64,000 nt of DNA from Bradyrhizobium diazoefficiens (GCF_018131185.1 NZ_JAFCJE010000011.1:1-64000); one strand, 5' to 3'. Numbered from the stretch's first letter, positions 1 through 9,045 are shown. Numbers and translations are program-made. The notes: generated from the letters alone by a model not told the origin.

Positions 1-370
1 GCCGGGTTGCCGCAACACATGCGCCCTTTCCGAATTTCGGTAAAGTGGAATATTTTCGGCGGCGCGGATTGACCCAGGGCTCGCGTGTTTTGCCCGTCGG
101 GCAACACAAGGGATTGTAGATATCGTGCCTGGCCGCGGCTCGGGCGCTTCCGTGAAAGCGCGTGCGATTCCCGTCCCGCAGCCGCGCCTTCACCGTCCAG
201 GAAGCCGCCAAGCGGGAGGCCGGCATAGGACAAGTTGAGCGAATTACCCTGGTGAAGGCATACTGCACTTCCAAAGCGGCCCCAAGATGTTACATTGAGT
301 ATGCTGTCGGCGAACCATATTTAGTGCAGATTTGATCGACACCGGCAGAAGAAGCGTTGGAGCAACGCCA
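1..370. other. Gene-free left edge of window
   Basis: No convincing coding region is visible before the cyclase gene. The stretch holds a perfect 15-nt palindrome with a central T at 90-104 (arms TTGCCCG and CGGGCAA) of unknown role. The promoter of the cyclase gene probably lies in the last 100 bases, but I do not see a clear -35/-10 pair. Confidence 0.4.
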
Positions 371-1183
371 ATGCCAATTTTCCTCGACCGACACGATCTC
401 TCGGGCCTGACAGCTTCCGATATCGCGGAGGCGCATCGTAAAGACCTAGAGGTGCAAGATCAGTACGGAGTTCGTTTCCTGACGTATTGGTTTGATGAAT
501 CGCGCGGCACGGGCTTCTGTCTCATTGACGCACCGGATATCGAAACGGCGATGCGGGTTCATGATGAAGCTCACGGCGAGGTAGCGAAAGATGTGATTGA
601 AGTCGACCTCTCAGCCGTCCAGGCATTTCTTGGGAGAGTGTCTGATCCGGAGCCGTGCGGCGAGGCAAACAACGTCAGAATTGATTCTGCCTTGCGGGCC
701 ATAATGTTCACCGACATCGTTGGCTCTACCAGCATGACAGAGCGTCTTGGCGACGCTCGATCTGTCGAGATGGTTCGAACACATGACGCGTTGGTTCGTC
801 GCGCATTGAAGGACAAGGGTGGGCATGTCGTGAAGCACACCGGGGACGGCATCATGGCATCTTTCGCCGACACCGCCGCCTCCGTGCAATGCGCCCGCTC
901 TATCCAGCAAGCGTTTGAAGCCTTCAATCTGGCCAGCAAGGAGAAGCTTCAGGTGCGAATTGGGATTGACGTCGGAGAGCCGATTGCCGACAGCAACGAC
1001 CTCTTTGGCGCGACCGTTCAACTCGCTGCTCGATTGTGTCAGTTGGCCGAGCCAGATGCCATTCTTGTGTCAAGTGCCGTTCAGGATCGCATCCGGGGTC
1101 GTTTCCAAGGGACAAACATGGGTCCCTGTCATCTCAAAGGTTTGATGAAGCCTGTCGACGTATACGGGATCGAATGGCGCTAG
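371..1183 (+). CDS. DUF4242 / class III nucleotide cyclase fusion protein
   Basis: A 270-residue protein. Residues 1-90 resemble the DUF4242 ferredoxin-like domain (opens MPIFLDRH), and residues about 105-270 form a class III adenylate/guanylate cyclase catalytic domain. The motif FTDIVGST (113-120) and HTGDG (156-160) carry the two metal-binding aspartates (D115, D159). It probably makes cAMP or cGMP in the cytoplasm; no membrane segment is seen. ATG 371 is preferred over TTG 332 because GGAG lies 8 nt upstream and the DUF4242 fold begins exactly there. The cyclase class is clear; the substrate base and whether DUF4242 senses a ligand are not. Confidence 0.85.
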   Translation: MPIFLDRHDLSGLTASDIAEAHRKDLEVQDQYGVRFLTYWFDESRGTGFCLIDAPDIETAMRVHDEAHGEVAKDVIEVDLSAVQAFLGRVSDPEPCGEANNVRIDSALRAIMFTDIVGSTSMTERLGDARSVEMVRTHDALVRRALKDKGGHVVKHTGDGIMASFADTAASVQCARSIQQAFEAFNLASKEKLQVRIGIDVGEPIADSNDLFGATVQLAARLCQLAEPDAILVSSAVQDRIRGRFQGTNMGPCHLKGLMKPVDVYGIEWR

Positions 1184-1324
1184 CCGTCGCGACTGCCGAG
1201 GAAATCGATTGAGGCGACGATGGCAGCTATTGGCCCATCTGCGACCTCGGAAGCCATCCGCTCTTCGGCCGACGCGGGCGGCAAACCGGACGTCAGGCCG
1301 ACAGCCGATTAGCGAGTACGGGCC

Positions 1325-1588
1325 CTACCGGATGATCGTCGTCAGCGACGAGTAACGCCTGTTGGGCTTGGCCTCGCCCGCCGAGAACTGCGCGAAGGCA
1401 TCGCTGACGCGTGCGGCCGGCGTGGTCCCGTCTGCGAAGCGGAATTCCTTGGGCCGCGGCGCGTAGAAGCTGGCGCGGTAATAGGCATCGTCGAAGCGTG
1501 CCTCGCCAACGCCGAATAACGCGTCGCAGACGAACAGGAGCGCATAGACTCCCGCCATTGCAGCGACGACCTCCTTGAGAACTGACAT
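1325..1588 (-). CDS. Small membrane-anchored conserved hypothetical protein
   Basis: An 87-residue protein with one N-terminal hydrophobic segment (about residues 6-25), which may be a membrane anchor or uncleaved signal, followed by a polar tail rich in Ala, Phe and Arg. I do not recognise a domain. ATG 1588 is chosen because the upstream in-frame extension is polar and atypical and a G-rich stretch (GGGTGGGG) precedes it. It lies convergent with the cyclase gene and upstream-to-downstream with the LuxR gene's 3' end. Function unknown. Confidence 0.55.
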   Translation of the reverse strand: MSVLKEVVAAMAGVYALLFVCDALFGVGEARFDDAYYRASFYAPRPKEFRFADGTTPAARVSDAFAQFSAGEAKPNRRYSSLTTIIR

Positions 1589-1740
1589 GTGATGCCCCAC
1601 CCTTTTGCCGGGAAGCATGCACGCCGGTTCCAAAGCCGAGGTTTAAGGCTCCGATCTTCCTGTCCGCACGGTTTGCCGCTGCTGGACGGATTGCAGACAA
1701 TTTTAACGACTCCGCCGACCGCACGCTGTGACCGGCGGCT

Positions 1741-2541
1741 TCACTGCCGCGCGCCGAGAAGGCAGGCCGCAAGTTCGGTCCGGTTGTGCACGCCGAAGCG
1801 CCGGCACAGATTCGCGACGTGCTCCTTCACGGTCTGGTCGGAGATCCCCATTTCGCGGGCAATCTCCTTGTTGGTCTGGCCACGGCAAACCCGGATGGCG
1901 ACATCCGCCGAGCGCGGCGGCAGCGATGCCGAGAGCATCCCGGCCGTCTCGGGTTGACGGCCCGGGCTACGATCGGCTTGCAGCTCGCCCGTATCCATCA
2001 TGTTGGTCAGCGCCAGCGAGCCGGCCCGGCATAGCATCTGCATGCGCAATCGTGCCCGCGGCGTATAGGGCGCGCCCGTCTCCGTCGTCGCAGTGAAGAG
2101 CACGCCGATGATCTTCCGGCCGCACCACAGCGGCCCACCCATATTGTAGGCGAAGCCCCATTCATGCAGCATCTCGAAGCTCGGGCTGTGCCGCCATTGC
2201 TGCGGGCCGATCACGGTTTCGCCGTCGACCGCGCAGCCGCGGGTCATGATGCAATCCAGCACAGGGTCGTGCTTCCAGAAGCCGGCCTTGTAATTGTCGA
2301 GCAGGCCATCGGCGACGTGGCGGCTGTAGACCAGGGCGGGCTCCGGGCCGTCGAGCAGGTAGAGGCCGACGGTCGGCGATCCCGTGAGTTCGGTGATTGC
2401 CGAGCAACAGGCCGCGCCCAGTGCACGCACCGAACGGCTCTCGGCGATGGACATCAAACGATCCGCCAGCTGGCCCTCAGGCAGACGGTCAAACTGCTCC
2501 TGCTCGGCCCTCACCGCCACTCCTCGCACGACGTGCGCCAT
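1741..2541 (-). CDS. LuxR-family regulator with GAF-like N-terminal domain
   Basis: A 266-residue transcription factor. Residues about 25-185 look like a GAF/autoinducer-binding-like sensor region, and residues about 203-262 are a GerE/LuxR helix-turn-helix (QTNKEIAREMGISDQTVKEH, ending in ELAACLLG). There is no receiver aspartate, so it probably responds to a ligand rather than phosphorylation. It is transcribed divergently from the monooxygenase operon across a 357-nt gap that holds two dyads, so it is the likely regulator of that operon. Nothing in the sequence identifies the effector. Confidence 0.85.
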   Translation of the reverse strand: MAHVVRGVAVRAEQEQFDRLPEGQLADRLMSIAESRSVRALGAACCSAITELTGSPTVGLYLLDGPEPALVYSRHVADGLLDNYKAGFWKHDPVLDCIMTRGCAVDGETVIGPQQWRHSPSFEMLHEWGFAYNMGGPLWCGRKIIGVLFTATTETGAPYTPRARLRMQMLCRAGSLALTNMMDTGELQADRSPGRQPETAGMLSASLPPRSADVAIRVCRGQTNKEIAREMGISDQTVKEHVANLCRRFGVHNRTELAACLLGARQ

Positions 2542-2653
2542 TTCGTTTTGTTATAGGGTTAAAACTTCTTCTTCGCCCGTTCTCCGGTCAAGCGAAAAGA
2601 AGCGGCAGAACCGCGCTTCTCCGGCTCAGCTTTGCGGCACAGCAGCAACGGCG

Positions 2654-2673
2654 ATCCCCCCATGATGGGGGAT
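2654..2673. promoter_or_regulatory. Candidate LuxR operator dyad
   Basis: A perfect inverted repeat, ATCCCCC - 6 nt - GGGGGAT, of the 20-nt size that LuxR/GerE dimers bind. It sits 113 nt upstream of the LuxR start codon and 225 nt upstream of the monooxygenase start. Binding by the adjacent regulator is inferred only from position and symmetry. Confidence 0.4.
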
Positions 2674-2779
2674 TGCTGGTCTGCCCGCTTCATCCCTAGC
2701 ATCTGTCCATCGTGATCGCGTGACGAAATCACGCGGTTCCGACGGGGTCATGTCACCATCGCGAGCTGTCTGCTCACCT

Positions 2780-2802
2780 GCGCGCCAACAGCCTTGGCGC
2801 GC
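2780..2802. promoter_or_regulatory. Inverted repeat in monooxygenase leader
   Basis: Arms GCGCGCCAA and TTGGCGCGC separated by 5 nt form a strong hairpin or dyad ending 96 nt before the monooxygenase start codon. It could be a second regulator site or an RNA hairpin in the leader. The rest of the 2542-2898 gap shows nothing else that I can support. Confidence 0.35.
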
Positions 2803-2898
2803 GACGGCAGAGCTTTGCCGACGGAGGACGTTCCCGCGGTCCCGATCCTCCCCGCCGATGGCGCAGCGGAGCAACAGCTTGACGTGGAGATACCGACC

Positions 2899-4131
2899 AT
2901 GAGCCTTTCCATGCAACGCGCCGCCAGGCCTTCCACGACGCCATCAGTGGCCGAGTTCCACGCGCGCCTCGACGCCGTGCTGCCACTGGTCGAGTCTCGT
3001 GCGGCCGAGGCCGAGGCGCAGGGATATCTCACCGACGACGTCGTCGCCGCGCTTCGCAAGGCCGGCATCTACACGATGCTGTTTCCCCGCGAGGTCGGTG
3101 GCGCAGAGCTTCTGCCATACGACGCCATGACCGTGATCGAGCGCCTTGCCTATACGCATGCATCCGCCGGATGGTGTGCGATCGGCAACAACATGGAAGG
3201 CACGACGCTCGCCATCTATGTCGAGGACGAGGGCATCAAGAAGGTCTTCGCAAAAGGCGCCGACATCACCATCGCCGGCAACGGCGTCCCGCGGGGCTTC
3301 GCCCGTCCGGTCGACGGCGGCTACATGATCCGCGGCAACTGGGCCTATGGCAGCGGCATCCAGCATGCCGAATGGGTCCACTCCGGCTGCTTCGTCACCG
3401 ACGCCTCCGGCAAGGACATGGTGTTCGGTCCCAACGGACAGCCCAAGATCGTCGTCACCCACCATCCGCGGGCGACCATCAAGCTGATGGGCAATTGGGA
3501 CGTGCTCGGCCTGCGCGCCACCGGAAGCTTCGACTACACGCTCAGCGAGGGCGACGAGCTGTTCGTGCCGACACACATGACCTACGATTTCGACATAGGT
3601 GCGCCGCGTCGCGGCGGGGTGCAAGGCGCGCTGGGGCTCGCGGGCTATAGCGCCTGGTCGCACTCGGGCTGGGCAGTCGGGGTCGGCCGCCGCATGCTCG
3701 ACGAACTCGTTAGGGTCATCGTCCAGCGCCAGGATCCCTTCGGCAAGTCGTGCGAGAGCGCCAGCTTCAAGTTCCAGTTCGCGCAGGCCGAGGCTCGTTT
3801 TCGCGCGGCACGCGCGCTGGTGCACGAAACCTGGAAGGAGGTCTCCGAGACCTGCGCCGCCGGCGAAAGTCCGTCGCTGGCGCAAATGACAATGATCAAG
3901 CTGTCGCTGCGCCACATCCACGACGTCCTGTCCGACGTCTCGACCTTCGCGCACCGTGCAGCCCGGGGCGCCTCGCTGCACAACACGCCGATGCAGCGCT
4001 TCTATCGCGACATCCACTCGGGCACCCAGCACATCCTGATGGCCGACCAGATCGTCGAGGAATGCGGTCGTGCGCTGCTCGGCCTTCCCGGGCCGGACGC
4101 GCAATGGACGGTGTTCGGGGTGACGGGCTGA
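2899..4131 (+). CDS. Flavin-dependent monooxygenase, acyl-CoA-dehydrogenase fold (HsaA/DszC type)
   Basis: A 410-residue protein with the acyl-CoA dehydrogenase fold: helical N-terminus (FPREVGGAELLPYDAM around 62-77), beta domain with GLRATGSFDY, and helical C-terminus. Members with this form (HsaA, DszC, SfnC, HpaB-like) use reduced FMN supplied by a partner reductase to hydroxylate aromatic or organosulfur substrates; the next gene is such a reductase. ATG 2899 has GGAG 9 nt upstream; the longer frame upstream lacks a ribosome site. First gene of a five-gene operon. The substrate cannot be read from sequence. Confidence 0.85.
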   Translation: MSLSMQRAARPSTTPSVAEFHARLDAVLPLVESRAAEAEAQGYLTDDVVAALRKAGIYTMLFPREVGGAELLPYDAMTVIERLAYTHASAGWCAIGNNMEGTTLAIYVEDEGIKKVFAKGADITIAGNGVPRGFARPVDGGYMIRGNWAYGSGIQHAEWVHSGCFVTDASGKDMVFGPNGQPKIVVTHHPRATIKLMGNWDVLGLRATGSFDYTLSEGDELFVPTHMTYDFDIGAPRRGGVQGALGLAGYSAWSHSGWAVGVGRRMLDELVRVIVQRQDPFGKSCESASFKFQFAQAEARFRAARALVHETWKEVSETCAAGESPSLAQMTMIKLSLRHIHDVLSDVSTFAHRAARGASLHNTPMQRFYRDIHSGTQHILMADQIVEECGRALLGLPGPDAQWTVFGVTG

Positions 4132-4148
4132 GCGAGCAGGAGGTCGGC

Positions 4149-4697
4149 GTGAACGGATCCCGTATCGTTGGCTTCTGCGGCAACAGCTGGCGGCCGGCAA
4201 GATCGCGCGTGCTCGTCGAAGCCGTTGCGGCCGATCTCCTGACGCTGCACGCGCTCAAGACCGACATCCTCGACCTCGTCGATGCCGGCGAGGGCATCGC
4301 CGCGTTTACCCGCAACGGGCTCGACGACCGCGCGCGCGACCTCGTCGAGGCGATCGAGCATGCCGATGGCCTGGTGATCGGCTGCCCGGTGTTCCAGGGC
4401 TCGTATCCCGGCCTGTTCAAGCATGTCTTTGACCTGATCAAGCCCGGCGTGTTGCGCAATCGCCCCGTGCTGCTGACAGCAGTCGGCGGCGGGCTGCGCC
4501 ACTCGCTGGTGGTCGAGCATCAGCTGCGTCCGTTGTTCGGGTTCTTCGAGGCCTGCACGGTATCGACCGCGATCTATGCAAGCAGCGACGAACTGGCGTC
4601 GGGCGACCCCCTGGCGCCGATGACTGCCGCTCGCCTCGCCAACGCCGTGGAACAATTCGCAGCGCTCGTCGGCGACCGCCAGGCCAACGCCGCATGA
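4149..4697 (+). CDS. NAD(P)H-dependent FMN reductase (MsuE/SsuE type)
   Basis: A 182-residue flavodoxin-like reductase. The N-terminal phosphate-binding strand (RIVGFCGNSWRPARSR) and the central GCPVFQGSYPGLFKHVFD region match the MsuE/SsuE family, which hands FMNH2 to a two-component monooxygenase. It starts at GTG 4149 with AGGAGG 5 nt upstream, 17 nt after the monooxygenase stop, so the pair is almost certainly co-translated as one enzyme system. MsuE-type reductases are also found in organosulfur use, which is one possible reading of this operon. Confidence 0.85.
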   Translation: MNGSRIVGFCGNSWRPARSRVLVEAVAADLLTLHALKTDILDLVDAGEGIAAFTRNGLDDRARDLVEAIEHADGLVIGCPVFQGSYPGLFKHVFDLIKPGVLRNRPVLLTAVGGGLRHSLVVEHQLRPLFGFFEACTVSTAIYASSDELASGDPLAPMTAARLANAVEQFAALVGDRQANAA

Positions 4698-4751
4698 TCC
4701 CTCTTCCGCTGCGGTGCCCAGACAGGCTGCCTTCAACCGGAGACATCCATC

Positions 4752-5552
4752 ATGCTTGAGACCGCCAAACCCTCGCCCGACCTCACCGGCTTTGCTCGCA
4801 CGGAATACGTGATCAACGACGTGCGCACCGTCGTTCACACCATCGGAAGCGGCCCTCCGCTGGTGTTCCTGCACGGTACCGGCACGTTTACCGGCTTTGA
4901 GATGGCACGCGACTGGGCGAAGCGGCACACCGTCATCATTCCTTATCAGGCCGGTTTCGGCGACTCCGGCGATGCGGTCTGGATCGATACGATCGAGGAT
5001 CATGTCCTGCAGACCACGGACTTGCTCGACAAGCTGGGACTGGCGAAGTTCGATCTTGCCGGGTTTTCGCTCGGCGGGTGGCTCGCCGCCGAGTTCGCCA
5101 TCCGCCAGCCGCATCGCGTCGGCAAGCTAGTGCTGGTCGCGCCCGCCGGCCTTGTGGTTGCCAGCGCGCCGGCGCCCGGCCTGTTCGAAATCGCGCCACA
5201 GGATTTGCCGGCCTATCTCGCGAACGATCCTTCAAACGCGCTCCGTTACTTTCCCAGGTCGCCGGATCCTGCATTCGATGCCCGCCTCGGACGCGAAGTG
5301 ACCGGCTTCGCCAAGCTGATCCGCAACGATCCACAAGGAAATCCGAAGCTCGCGCACTGGCTGCACCGGATCACGATGCCGACGCTGGTCTTGTGGGGCG
5401 CCTCGGATCGCCTGCGACCAACGGCGCAAGCCGAAGCCTGGAAGGCGGGGCTGCCCGATGCGCGCGTGACGCTGGTGCCGGATACCGGACATCTTGTGTT
5501 CGAGGAAACGCCCACCGCTGCGAACCACGTCACCGATTTTCTTGCCGAGTAG
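4752..5552 (+). CDS. Alpha/beta hydrolase (C-C or ester hydrolase)
   Basis: A 266-residue alpha/beta hydrolase with the oxyanion motif FLHGTG (39-44), nucleophile elbow GFSLGG with Ser106, acid Asp219 (LWGASDR) and His247 (DTGHLVF). The family includes meta-cleavage-product hydrolases such as HsaD/BphD, so it may cleave the product of the upstream oxygenation, but esterase or lactonase activity is equally possible. It is 54 nt downstream of the reductase gene, with a purine-rich region before the ATG. No signal peptide, so cytoplasmic. Confidence 0.8.
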   Translation: MLETAKPSPDLTGFARTEYVINDVRTVVHTIGSGPPLVFLHGTGTFTGFEMARDWAKRHTVIIPYQAGFGDSGDAVWIDTIEDHVLQTTDLLDKLGLAKFDLAGFSLGGWLAAEFAIRQPHRVGKLVLVAPAGLVVASAPAPGLFEIAPQDLPAYLANDPSNALRYFPRSPDPAFDARLGREVTGFAKLIRNDPQGNPKLAHWLHRITMPTLVLWGASDRLRPTAQAEAWKAGLPDARVTLVPDTGHLVFEETPTAANHVTDFLAE

Positions 5553-5575
5553 CTCAGACAACAGAGGACACCACC

Positions 5576-6019
5576 ATGATCGAGATGCCGCCGGGCGTAA
5601 CCCCTGCCAAGGATGGTTTTGGGAACATCGTCTGGAACATTCTGGGCCAGACCTACACGCTCAAGCAGCACTCCGAGGCGTCGATGGCCTGGCATGCCCT
5701 ATTCCCCCACGGCACCTTCGTGCCGCCGCACGTTCATCCGACCCAGGATGAGTTCGTCTACGTGCTGAGCGGCCGCTACGATCTCTGGCTCGACGGCAAG
5801 GACCTAGAGGCGACCGCCGGGGACCTCGTGCGCATGCCCAAAGGCATTCCCCACGGCATCTTCAACAAGTCCGGCGAAACCGCGACCAGCCTGTTCTGGG
5901 TTGCGCCGACACGATCGCTCAAGGAGCTGTTCGAGCGCATCCACAACCTGCCCGATCCGCAGGAGGTCGTTCGGCGTGCCGCCGAGCACGAGGTCAATTT
6001 CCTGCCGCACCCGGCTTGA
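5576..6019 (+). CDS. Single-domain cupin protein
   Basis: A 147-residue cupin. Motif 1 reads PPHVHPTQDEFVYVLSG (two His, one Glu as metal ligands), and motif 2 is around GDLVRMPKGIPHGIFN (third His). Such proteins are metal-dependent dioxygenases, isomerases or ligand sensors. In this operon it may be a ring-cleaving or ring-modifying step between monooxygenase and hydrolase, but this is inference. ATG 5576 is 23 nt after the hydrolase stop; the long frame upstream is an artefact overlapping the hydrolase gene. Confidence 0.8.
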   Translation: MIEMPPGVTPAKDGFGNIVWNILGQTYTLKQHSEASMAWHALFPHGTFVPPHVHPTQDEFVYVLSGRYDLWLDGKDLEATAGDLVRMPKGIPHGIFNKSGETATSLFWVAPTRSLKELFERIHNLPDPQEVVRRAAEHEVNFLPHPA

Positions 6020-6067
6020 TGCTCGTCTCCCGCCGAAAGCCGAAAGCTCCAACCGCGAGGATCGATC

Positions 6068-7345
6068 ATGACGACCAACTGGACGACCATTTCCGAGAGC
6101 GACCGCCGACGGATTGCCGCCTGGCAAAAGGGCATGCTGGCTCTCGCCATTTTCTGCGAGATATTCCTCGCGGCCGACTGGTACGCCTTTGCGGCCGTGC
6201 TGCCTTTCGTCTCCGAGAGCCTGAAACTCAATGCCGCCGAGGCCGGCCTGGCGCAGGGCATCTTCGCACTGACCTATGGCGTGGGTATGGTGGTGTGGTC
6301 ACCAGTGAGCCGCTCCATGACGGCGCGCAACATGCTGCTGATTGGCCTTGCCGGCACCGGTCTCGGGATGATGCTTCAGGTGTTCGTCCAGACCTATACT
6401 CAGCTCGTGCTGCTGAGACTCCTCATCGGCTTCTTCGACGCTGGCATTTTCATCGGCAACATGAAGCTGATCTTCGGCTGGTTTCCGCAGAGCCGGCGCG
6501 GCTCGGTGGTCGGAATCATCCTTGCAGCCTACAGCCTCGCCATCACACTGGATTTCGCACTCGGCATTCCCCTGACCATTGCGACCGGATGGCGGACCTT
6601 CTTCGCAGTACTGGCGGTCGGCACCCTGATCGTCGCCGCGATCGACACCCTCGTCGTTCGCAATAGCCCGCGCGAGATCGGCATCGCCGACTTCACCTGG
6701 GGCAATGAGACGCCTCAGAAGCACCTACCTCTTGGCGAAATCTTCCGCTCGAAATGGATCGCGGTCGGTGGTTTCGGCATCGTGGCCTGTACCTTCGCCA
6801 TCGCCGGCACGGCCACCTGGGTGGTCCCAGCCTTCATCACCGTGCAGCACATGCCGCCGGAAGCCGGCGCCGTCATCGGCACCGTGATGGGGCTGTCGCA
6901 GGTGTTGTTCCTGGTGATCGGTGGCTACATGTCCGACCGGCTCGGTAAGCCCTTCATGATCAAGCTCACCGCGGGGCTCGCCTTCCTGACCGCCCTGATG
7001 TTCCTCTGGAGTGTCGTCACGCCGATGCCGTTCGGGATGCTCGTGCTGTTCGCAGCCCTCAGCGGTATCGCGCTGCTCGGCGGCGGTGCGATCTTCGCGC
7101 TGCTCAGCGAAAAATACTCCGACGCGCTTGCACCGGCGGCAATCGGCTATGCAGAGGTATTCGGCATCTTGTCGGCTTTCGTGGCGCCCTGGATGATGGG
7201 AGCCATCATCAACGCCTCTTCCGGCGCGTTCACCGGGGCTTTCGTCGCCTTCGCCGTGGTCGAGTTGATCATCGTCGGCCTCCTGCTAATCCTCGCCCGC
7301 GAGGACGTCAGGCAGGAAGCGGTCGTCGGCAGTCCAGCCGAATGA
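6068..7345 (+). CDS. MFS transporter
   Basis: A 425-residue major facilitator with about 12 membrane segments and a central loop near residues 200-225 (NSPREIGIADFTWGNE). The loop after TM2 (SRSMTARNMLL) and the YMSDRLGKP after TM8 fit the MFS signature positions. It is the last gene of the monooxygenase operon, 48 nt after the cupin, and is the probable importer of the substrate or an exporter of an intermediate. No obvious terminator is seen in the 85 nt before the convergent next gene. Confidence 0.85.
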   Translation: MTTNWTTISESDRRRIAAWQKGMLALAIFCEIFLAADWYAFAAVLPFVSESLKLNAAEAGLAQGIFALTYGVGMVVWSPVSRSMTARNMLLIGLAGTGLGMMLQVFVQTYTQLVLLRLLIGFFDAGIFIGNMKLIFGWFPQSRRGSVVGIILAAYSLAITLDFALGIPLTIATGWRTFFAVLAVGTLIVAAIDTLVVRNSPREIGIADFTWGNETPQKHLPLGEIFRSKWIAVGGFGIVACTFAIAGTATWVVPAFITVQHMPPEAGAVIGTVMGLSQVLFLVIGGYMSDRLGKPFMIKLTAGLAFLTALMFLWSVVTPMPFGMLVLFAALSGIALLGGGAIFALLSEKYSDALAPAAIGYAEVFGILSAFVAPWMMGAIINASSGAFTGAFVAFAVVELIIVGLLLILAREDVRQEAVVGSPAE

Positions 7346-7430
7346 ATAGCTTGGAGCGGACGGGACCGTACCTTGAGCTCGCGGGCAAAACCATCAACGG
7401 ACGCCGGCACCTCCCGTCAGAGGGGCGCCC

Positions 7431-8009
7431 TCATTGGTGAGCCTGCTTGCGATTGCTGCCCTCGCTGAGGCGGTCGACCCAGGCGATGCCGACTGCCGAG
7501 ACGATGAAGGTCATGTGGATCAGCACCTGCCACATCACGCCGGTCTCGGTGAAATTGCTGCGCGTGGTGCCGAGATTGCCGGCCTCGATGAAGGTCCTGA
7601 GCAGCGAGATCGAGGAAATGCCGATGATCGCCATCGCCAGCTTGATCTTGAGCACGCTGGCATTGACGTGGCTCAGCCACTCCGGCTCGTCAGGATGGCC
7701 GGTCAGGTTCAGCCGGGAGACGAAGGTCTCATAGCCGCCGACGATCACCATGATCAGCAGGTTCGAGATCATGACGACGTCAATCAGCCCGAGCACGACC
7801 AGCATGATCTGCTGCTCACTGGCGTCGAACGAGTGCGCAACGAGGTGCCAGAGCTCCTTCAGGAACAGCAGCACATAGACGGCCTGCGCGACGATCAGGC
7901 CGATATAGAGCGGAACCTGGAGCCAGCGCGAGCCAAAGATGAGCTGGGCGAACAGGCCGAGCCGCGGCGGCACGGCCTTCGCCGAAGGTGCCTTGGGTTC
8001 GGACGTCAT
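7431..8009 (-). CDS. UPF0114 (YqhA/TIGR00645) family membrane protein
   Basis: A 192-residue inner-membrane protein with four predicted membrane segments and the family motif VMISNLLIMVIVGGYETFVSR. UPF0114 members are of unknown function. It is the last gene of a four-gene minus-strand run (TerB-like, small membrane protein, TerC, this gene) and starts 33 nt after terC, suggesting a shared role in membrane or metal stress. Confidence 0.85.
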   Translation of the reverse strand: MTSEPKAPSAKAVPPRLGLFAQLIFGSRWLQVPLYIGLIVAQAVYVLLFLKELWHLVAHSFDASEQQIMLVVLGLIDVVMISNLLIMVIVGGYETFVSRLNLTGHPDEPEWLSHVNASVLKIKLAMAIIGISSISLLRTFIEAGNLGTTRSNFTETGVMWQVLIHMTFIVSAVGIAWVDRLSEGSNRKQAHQ

Positions 8010-8042
8010 GAATCACTCCGGATGGCGGAAAGAGTTGTCGCG

Positions 8043-8684
8043 TCAGAGACTCGCGATGACGGGCGCGAGTTCCAGGGTGCCCCGATAGATCATTTCGAAC
8101 GCGACGTAAATGATGATGGCGAGACCGATATAGGCGATCCAGCGCTGCTTCTGGAGCACGCGGCCGAGCAGGTCGGCGGCGACGCCCATCATCGCGACCG
8201 ACAGCAACAGGCCGAAGGCGAGGATGTAGGGATGCTCGCGCGCGGCGCCGGCGACCGCGAGCACGTTGTCGAGCGACATCGAGACGTCGGCGGCGACGAT
8301 CTGAATCGCGGCCTGGCTGAAGGTCTTTTGCTGCACAGGCGGCGCAGCAACATCCGCGCCGCCGCCATGGCTGACCGCCAGCTTCGAATGCGCCGCCTGC
8401 TCGCGCAACTCACGCCACATCTTCCAGCACACCCAGAGCAGCAGCACGCCGCCGGCGAGCAGCAGGCCGATCACCTGCAGGAGTTGGGTGGCGACGCCGG
8501 CGAAGGCGATGCGGAGCGCAGTCGCGGCGGCGATGCCGACGATGATGGCACGGCGACGCTGCTCGGCCGGCAAGCCCGCCGCGGCAAGGCCGATGACGAC
8601 GGCGTTGTCGCCGGCGAGTACGAGGTCGATCAGGATGACCTGAAACAGCGCGGTCAGCGCATCGGAGGTGATGAATTCAGTCAT
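8043..8684 (-). CDS. TerC-family integral membrane protein
   Basis: A 213-residue TerC-like protein (short YjbE-type form). The paired acidic motifs LIDLVLAGDNAVVIGLA (18-34) and VAADVSMSLDNVLAV in the second half are the family signature and probably bind metal within the membrane. TerC proteins are linked to tellurite resistance and to manganese export or metalation of exported proteins. Its start overlaps the upstream gene by 4 nt, so the two are translationally coupled. Confidence 0.88.
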   Translation of the reverse strand: MTEFITSDALTALFQVILIDLVLAGDNAVVIGLAAAGLPAEQRRRAIIVGIAAATALRIAFAGVATQLLQVIGLLLAGGVLLLWVCWKMWRELREQAAHSKLAVSHGGGADVAAPPVQQKTFSQAAIQIVAADVSMSLDNVLAVAGAAREHPYILAFGLLLSVAMMGVAADLLGRVLQKQRWIAYIGLAIIIYVAFEMIYRGTLELAPVIASL

Positions 8685-9043
8685 GATTGATCATTTTTCG
8701 ATGCAGATAAATCGAGCCAATGCGGTTTCTTCCGCTCGACCCAATCCAGGACTTTCGAACGTGACGAGCGCAGCGCAGGCACGTCCTCGGCAAGCAGCGC
8801 GAGGCCGAGCGGCAGCATCCAGACGCCGAGAATCGGCAGGAAGGAAAGCACGCCACCGACGATGAGAAGCGCGCCCGAGGGAATCCGCACCCAGCGGTTT
8901 GACGGTTTGAGCAGATAGGTGACGGTGTCACCCACGCGCGGCGGCAGTCGATCGACGAGCTTTTCGAGGCGCGGGTCGCCGCCCGCCATCTCGCTGGCGG
9001 AACCCGCGGCCTCGGTCGTACGCTCGTTCGATACTGCGCTCAT
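8681..9043 (-). CDS. Small two-TM membrane protein of Ter cluster
   Basis: A 120-residue protein with a polar N-terminal 45 residues, then two close hydrophobic segments (IPSGALLIVGGVLSFLPIL and MLPLGLALLAEDVPAL) resembling the PGPGW transmembrane family, then a charged tail with DWVERKKPHW. Function unknown. It sits between the TerB-like gene (2 nt upstream) and terC (4-nt overlap), so it is very likely part of the same membrane complex or response. Confidence 0.75.
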   Translation of the reverse strand: MSAVSNERTTEAAGSASEMAGGDPRLEKLVDRLPPRVGDTVTYLLKPSNRWVRIPSGALLIVGGVLSFLPILGVWMLPLGLALLAEDVPALRSSRSKVLDWVERKKPHWLDLSASKNDQS

Positions 9044-9045
9044 GC

